Assembly: GCA_030590185.1 (NCBI GenBank)
Contig: JAUUZB010000014.1
Location: forward strand, 1 to 13,638
DNA length: 13,638 nucleotides
Direction: 5' to 3'
DNA from: Deltaproteobacteria bacterium
GTDB taxonomy: Bacteria; Myxococcota; XYA12-FULL-58-9; JAUUZB01
The notes under the pieces: generated by a model
Seen by the model: the letters and a program-made list of their open reading frames with translations, nothing else
What the model was told of the DNA's origin: nothing
Databases searched by the model: none
Part shown: positions 10,235 through 13,638 of the stretch, piece by piece
Layout: every line of letters begins with the position of its first letter
Position numbering within the stretch: the first letter of the stretch is position 1
Position numbers and translations under genes: made by a program

Positions 10235-10359
10235 GAGGGCTGGTCGAGGATGCACCGGCCGCTTACTATCTGGTAGAAGAGTAGACTCAGGACACCGCTG
10301 AGCGGACTGCGACTGTCGCGGCCGGGTGGTGTCCCCAAGGCCCGTAGGAGGGTGTCGGA
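10235..10359 (+). promoter_or_regulatory. Leader and probable promoter region of tssC
   Basis: This gap of 125 bp separates the CHAD-like gene from tssC. TACTAT at 10264-10269 is a possible -10 element, without a convincing -35. Downstream, GGACACC (10290-10296) is complementary to GGTGTCC (10328-10334). The enclosed bases contain a hairpin at 10307-10321 (six pairs, one of them G-U, around a CTG loop) and a small one at 10295-10305. The ribosome binding site AGGAGG (10346-10351) sits 8 bases before the ATG and fixes the tssC start. The folding is predicted by eye and no known riboswitch class is recognised. Confidence 0.4.
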
Positions 10360-12045
10360 ATGGACCCCGAATCCGGAGACTGGGACGATATCGATCAAGA
10401 GCTCGAGGAGCTCGAGGGTGAACCGGAGGAGCCGGCCGCGCCGGAGCGCCGTTCCACCGTCATCGACGGCGCCCTCGAGGCCACCGCCGAGGCCTCCGCG
10501 CACGGTGATGACGAGCTTGCCAGCGCCGACGACTTTGCCGACGAGGGCGATCTCGCCAGCGCCGATGACCTCGCCGCCGCCGATGAGCCCGCCAGCCACG
10601 CCAGCGATCCGTCCGAGCCGCTCCTGCCCGCCATGGTCGAGGAGGTGCTCGAGGACTCCGGGTTCAAGCCGGACCACGCCAACTACGAATCGACCCGGGA
10701 GGGCGTGGCCGCTTTCATCAGCCAGTCATTGCTGACCGAAAGTTACACGGTGAGCCGGGCTGCGGTCGACATCATGATCGCCGACATCGAAGAGCGCCTC
10801 AACGCTCAGATCAACGCGATCCTGCACAACGAGGATTTTCAGCACCTCGAGTCGATGTGGCGGGGCCTCAAGTTCGTCATCGATCGGGTGAACTTCGATG
10901 AAAACGTCAAGGTCGAGTTCACCAACATCAATAAGGAAGATCTCGAGGAGGATCTCGAGGACGCCCCCACCCTCACCAAGAGCGGCTTCTTCTCCCTGGC
11001 CTACTCCGCTGAGTTCGGGCAGTTCGGTGGCGAGCCCTACGGCGTCATTGCCGGGAACTTCGAGTTCGACGCCGGCGGCCGCGATCTCGCCCTGCTCAAG
11101 AACCTCGCCTCGATCGCGGCGATGGCCCATGCGCCCCTCATTACCAACGTCGGACCCAGCTTCTTTGGTTTCCACGATTTTGAGGCCGTCACCCAGCTGC
11201 GCGACATGAAAACCTTGATGGACGCGCCCCAGTACGCCAAGTGGCAGGCCTTCCGTGAGATCCCGGACGCCTCCTACGTCGGGCTCTGCATGCCGCGTTT
11301 TCTCGGGCGCGAGCCCTATCGGGAGTCCACCCACCCGATCCGCACCTTCAACTTCACGGAGGAGGTGCGCGGCCTCGACGATCACCTGTGGGTCGGCGCC
11401 AACCTGGCGATGATCACCCGGGTGGCGGATTCCTTCGCCAAGTACCGCTGGTGCCCCAACATCATCGGGCCCCAGTCTGGCGGCGCGGTCGATCAGCTGC
11501 CCTTGACCGACTACCGCTCCCTCGAGGGCATTCAGGCCAAGATCCCCACCGAGATCATGCTCACCGAGAAACGGGAGTTTGAGCTGGCGGAGGAGGGCAT
11601 CATTGGCCTCACCTTCCGCAAGGACTCCGACAGCGTCTGTTTTTTCTCAGCCAACTCCTGCCAAAAGCCGAAACACTTCGGCAACAGCATCGAGGCCAAG
11701 GCGCTCGAGGTGAACTATCGGCTCGGCACACAGTTGCCCTACATGTTCGTCATCTCGAGGCTGGCCCACTTCATCAAGGTCATGCAACGCGAGCAGCTCG
11801 GCGGCTACAAGACCCGCGTCGATCTCGAGCGCGAGCTCAACAAGTGGCTGGGCAACTACGTCGCCGACATGGAGAACCCGAACATCCGGGTGCGGGCGGC
11901 GCGGCCGCTGCGTAGGGCCTTTATTAAGGTGGAAGAGGTCGAGGGTCAGGCCGGCTGGTTCGCCTGCAAGGTCGAGGTGCAGCCCCACATGAAGTACATG
12001 GGGGCCTCCTTCACCCTCTCCCTGTTGGGCCGCCTGGACAAGTAG
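10360..12045 (+). CDS. tssC: Type VI secretion contractile sheath large subunit TssC (VipB/ImpC/EvpB)
   Basis: TssC pairs with the small subunit TssB to build the cytoplasmic sheath whose contraction drives the Hcp tube and spike out of the cell. The 561-residue product has the family core at about residues 92-561. It includes QHLESMWRGLKFVIDR (161-176), YVGLCMPRFLGREPY (306-320), the CFFSANSCQKPK region (427-438) and a C-terminal end with VQPHMKYMGASFTLSLLGRL. Family members are usually near 490-500 residues. The excess is an acidic, low-complexity N-terminal tail (1-90) with the repeat ELASADDFA / DLASADDLA. That tail does not resemble TssB. No tssB, hcp, clpV, tssK, tssE or vgrG is seen in the window, whereas tssB normally lies directly upstream. 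AGGAGG eight bases before the ATG supports the start. The core looks intact, with no frameshift. Confidence 0.95.
   Translation: MDPESGDWDDIDQELEELEGEPEEPAAPERRSTVIDGALEATAEASAHGDDELASADDFADEGDLASADDLAAADEPASHASDPSEPLLPAMVEEVLEDSGFKPDHANYESTREGVAAFISQSLLTESYTVSRAAVDIMIADIEERLNAQINAILHNEDFQHLESMWRGLKFVIDRVNFDENVKVEFTNINKEDLEEDLEDAPTLTKSGFFSLAYSAEFGQFGGEPYGVIAGNFEFDAGGRDLALLKNLASIAAMAHAPLITNVGPSFFGFHDFEAVTQLRDMKTLMDAPQYAKWQAFREIPDASYVGLCMPRFLGREPYRESTHPIRTFNFTEEVRGLDDHLWVGANLAMITRVADSFAKYRWCPNIIGPQSGGAVDQLPLTDYRSLEGIQAKIPTEIMLTEKREFELAEEGIIGLTFRKDSDSVCFFSANSCQKPKHFGNSIEAKALEVNYRLGTQLPYMFVISRLAHFIKVMQREQLGGYKTRVDLERELNKWLGNYVADMENPNIRVRAARPLRRAFIKVEEVEGQAGWFACKVEVQPHMKYMGASFTLSLLGRLDK
10514..10578 (+). 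repeat. Imperfect 36-base tandem repeat in the acidic tail of tssC
   Basis: Two copies of a 12-residue unit, ELASADDFADEG and DLASADDLAAAD, lie in tandem within the N-terminal acidic extension of TssC. The DNA copies differ mainly at third codon positions. The pattern looks like local duplication in a disordered tail outside the conserved sheath fold. Confidence 0.6.
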
Positions 12046-12050
12046 CGACC

Positions 12051-12075
12051 CGCGGCCGACCGGTCCGCGCTATTT
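12051..12075 (+). terminator. Weak candidate terminator hairpin after tssC
   Basis: CGCGG (12051-12055) can pair with CCGCG (12065-12069) around a 9-base loop, followed by CTATTT. It lies in the 24-bp gap between the convergent stops of tssC and the J-domain gene and runs into the latter's stop codon. The stem is short and the T tract poor, so this is only a possibility. Confidence 0.22.
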
Positions 12076-13548
12076 CTTGAATACCTTCCCCAACAGATCG
12101 CCGAGGGGATTGTCGCTCAGCTTGCTCTTGGGCGGGGCGGTCTGGCGCATGGTCAACAGCCGCACCTCACGCTTGGCGTCAACGTTGCGTGGATTCATCT
12201 CCAGGCATTTCTTGAGATCCTTGAGGGCCGCGTCGGTGTTGCCCTCCATGCGCTGAATGCGGCCGCGGAACTCGTAGACCACGGCGAGCTTCTCGTTCAT
12301 CTCGAGGGCCTTGCGGAGGTGGTCCTGAGCCTCGGCCACGGCGCTGGTGCCCTCTTTGCCATAGACCGCGAAGCCGAGGTAGGCCCAGAACTCCGCCTCA
12401 CCGTGGTTGAGCGCCACCGCCTCGCGCAACAGGGGCTCCGCGCCGCCGACCTCCCCCTTGCGTATCAAGGCCTGGGCCTTTTTGAACATGCCCTCCGCAT
12501 CCATGATCACCTTCGGATCGGTCGGCAGCCCGCGGGCGGCCCGGTCGAGGACCCAATCGTAGGTGCTGCGATCGTCCTTGTTGCTCAGGGTCCGGTAGGC
12601 CTCCTCCGTGGCGCGGAAGATCTCTTGGATTTTGGCGCGGGTCGGCTCCGGGAGATCAAGGCTGGCAAAACGATCACTGTGCCATTCGCGGGCCTTGTCG
12701 AAGTAGGCCTTCTTGATGGCGTCCTCGTCGGCGTCGCTGGCCACACCGAGCAGGTCGTAGTGGGTCTTGTCGATGATTTCTTTTTGGACCCGCTCGACCT
12801 CGAAGTAGACCCTGCGCGCCTCTGGATCATCGGGGGGCTTGCTCTGGATCTCGGCCGCCGGCTCGTCGCGAACCGTGGCCACCGCCGCGTCGATTCGAGC
12901 CTCACCTCGTTTCTGCCCCGGCGCGTCGGCCTTGGTCGATCGTGGTGGCCGGCCGGTGGTCGGTCGTTGGGTGACCCCACCGCCGAGCACTTCTGGGTTG
13001 AGCACCTCGAGCGCCCCGAGGCCGAGCAGCACCGCCCAGGCCCGTTGGGCCGCGGTGGATGCCCCGGCCGCCAGAGTGGCCATGGCGGATCCCGGTAACG
13101 GTTTTCGCAGCTGTGGGCCGCCGACCTTGGCCACGGCACCGGCCAGCTTGTCAAAGGCGGCGGCCGGGTTGACCTCGAGGCCGCCGCGGACGCTCCAGAT
13201 TTGCTCGAGTTGGGCCGGTTTGAGCGAGGTCATCATGCCCACCAGCACTTCGCCCAGGGTGTCGATCTTGAGCTGCCCTCCCACCTCGACCGGCCCTGGC
13301 TCAAAGTCGCAGCCGCCGCTGCTCAGCACCGCGAAGCCGCGCACGAAGCCGACCACCGCCTGGCGGGTGGCTGCGATCTGCCCTTGGAAGACCGCCTGCT
13401 CGGGCCGCCCCGCCTGGAACAATAGCTTCGCCTCGGTGCCGGCGGTGTTCCAGGTGAGCACGCCATCCTCCCGGGCCCGGGCCAGGCGCACCAGGACCTC
13501 ACCCCCCAACAGGGCCGGGCTAAACTCGCTGGCAAACTTCTCGGTCAC
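12070..13548 (-). CDS. DUF4388-like / J-domain / TPR protein
   Basis: A 492-residue predicted cytoplasmic protein with three parts. Residues about 10-120 resemble DUF4388 (PATAN-like) domains of Myxococcota regulators, with the LLFQAGRPEQAVFQG strand-turn-strand pattern. A proline-, alanine- and glycine-rich linker (about 185-245) follows. A J-domain (about 262-332: THYDLLGV, then EAYRTLSNKDDRSTYDW) would normally recruit and stimulate an Hsp70. TPR-like helical repeats (about 350-460) probably bind a partner protein. The J-domain's usual HPD is HSD (290-292), as read directly from the codons CAC AGT GAT. The start is GTG at 13548, because the upstream partial gene stops within GTGA and GAGG lies just before it. 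It is convergent with tssC. A chaperone or scaffold role is likely, but the client is unknown. Confidence 0.85.
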   Translation of the reverse strand: MTEKFASEFSPALLGGEVLVRLARAREDGVLTWNTAGTEAKLLFQAGRPEQAVFQGQIAATRQAVVGFVRGFAVLSSGGCDFEPGPVEVGGQLKIDTLGEVLVGMMTSLKPAQLEQIWSVRGGLEVNPAAAFDKLAGAVAKVGGPQLRKPLPGSAMATLAAGASTAAQRAWAVLLGLGALEVLNPEVLGGGVTQRPTTGRPPRSTKADAPGQKRGEARIDAAVATVRDEPAAEIQSKPPDDPEARRVYFEVERVQKEIIDKTHYDLLGVASDADEDAIKKAYFDKAREWHSDRFASLDLPEPTRAKIQEIFRATEEAYRTLSNKDDRSTYDWVLDRAARGLPTDPKVIMDAEGMFKKAQALIRKGEVGGAEPLLREAVALNHGEAEFWAYLGFAVYGKEGTSAVAEAQDHLRKALEMNEKLAVVYEFRGRIQRMEGNTDAALKDLKKCLEMNPRNVDAKREVRLLTMRQTAPPKSKLSDNPLGDLLGKVFKK

Positions 13549-13638
13549 GGCTGAACCTCATAATACATGGGCATCAGCGCCAACACACGGCCGTCCCAGA
13601 CCGCCACCCGGTGCTGGAGGTCCTCCCAAATGGCGCCC
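13545..13638 (-). CDS. 3' end of an unidentified gene (continues beyond right edge)
   Basis: Reading in from the right edge on the minus strand (first full codon at 13637), one frame stays open for 30 residues and ends in TGA at 13547-13545. It includes the protein-like stretch AIWEDLQHRVAVWDG, and the last residues are MPMYYEVQP. The stop overlaps the GTG start of the J-domain gene as GTGA, the classic arrangement of translationally coupled genes, which supports this frame over the other two. Too little is visible to name the product. Confidence 0.6.
   Translation of the reverse strand, partial: GAIWEDLQHRVAVWDGRVLALMPMYYEVQP

Overview
The window is about 13.6 kb of GC-rich, gene-dense bacterial DNA holding eight substantial genes and a partial one, with no RNA genes, CRISPR array, insertion sequence or prophage. 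The gene set (a long Lhr helicase, a type VI sheath protein with an acidic extension, a DUF4388-like/J-domain/TPR protein, a GAF-GGDEF protein) and the codon use suggest a Myxococcota-like (former deltaproteobacterial) chromosome. That assignment is an inference from gene content, not a sequence match.

Layout from left to right. (1) The C-terminal part of an Lhr-type superfamily 2 helicase runs in from the left edge on the plus strand and ends at 3778. (2) Convergent to it is a minus-strand pair, a long-chain acyl-CoA ligase (6583-4802) followed after 23 bp by a GAF-GGDEF diguanylate cyclase (4778-3795). (3) A 125-bp divergent promoter region separates the ligase from a plus-strand GNAT acetyltransferase (6709-7383). 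(4) Next come pgi, glucose-6-phosphate isomerase (7458-9155), and, 23 bp later, an alpha-helical CHAD-like protein with a TTG start (9179-10234). (5) After a 125-bp gap with an inverted-repeat leader comes tssC, the large subunit of the type VI secretion contractile sheath (10360-12045), with no tssB beside it. (6) Convergent to tssC is a minus-strand gene for a DUF4388-like/J-domain/TPR protein (13548-12070), joined by a GTGA overlap to the 3' end of an unidentified gene at the right edge.

Most of the genes look like ordinary chromosomal genes, and I did not find a clear new defence or biosynthetic system. The points most worth following are: the isolated tssC with its acidic, repeat-bearing N-terminal tail and structured leader; the neighbouring GNAT, AMP-forming acyl-CoA ligase and diguanylate cyclase, which suggest enzyme control by acetylation next to a second-messenger enzyme; the J-domain with HSD in place of HPD; a Thr-Asp hexanucleotide repeat inside Lhr; a probable leaderless pgi transcript; and a strong excess of the palindrome CTCGAG, which encodes almost all Leu-Glu pairs.
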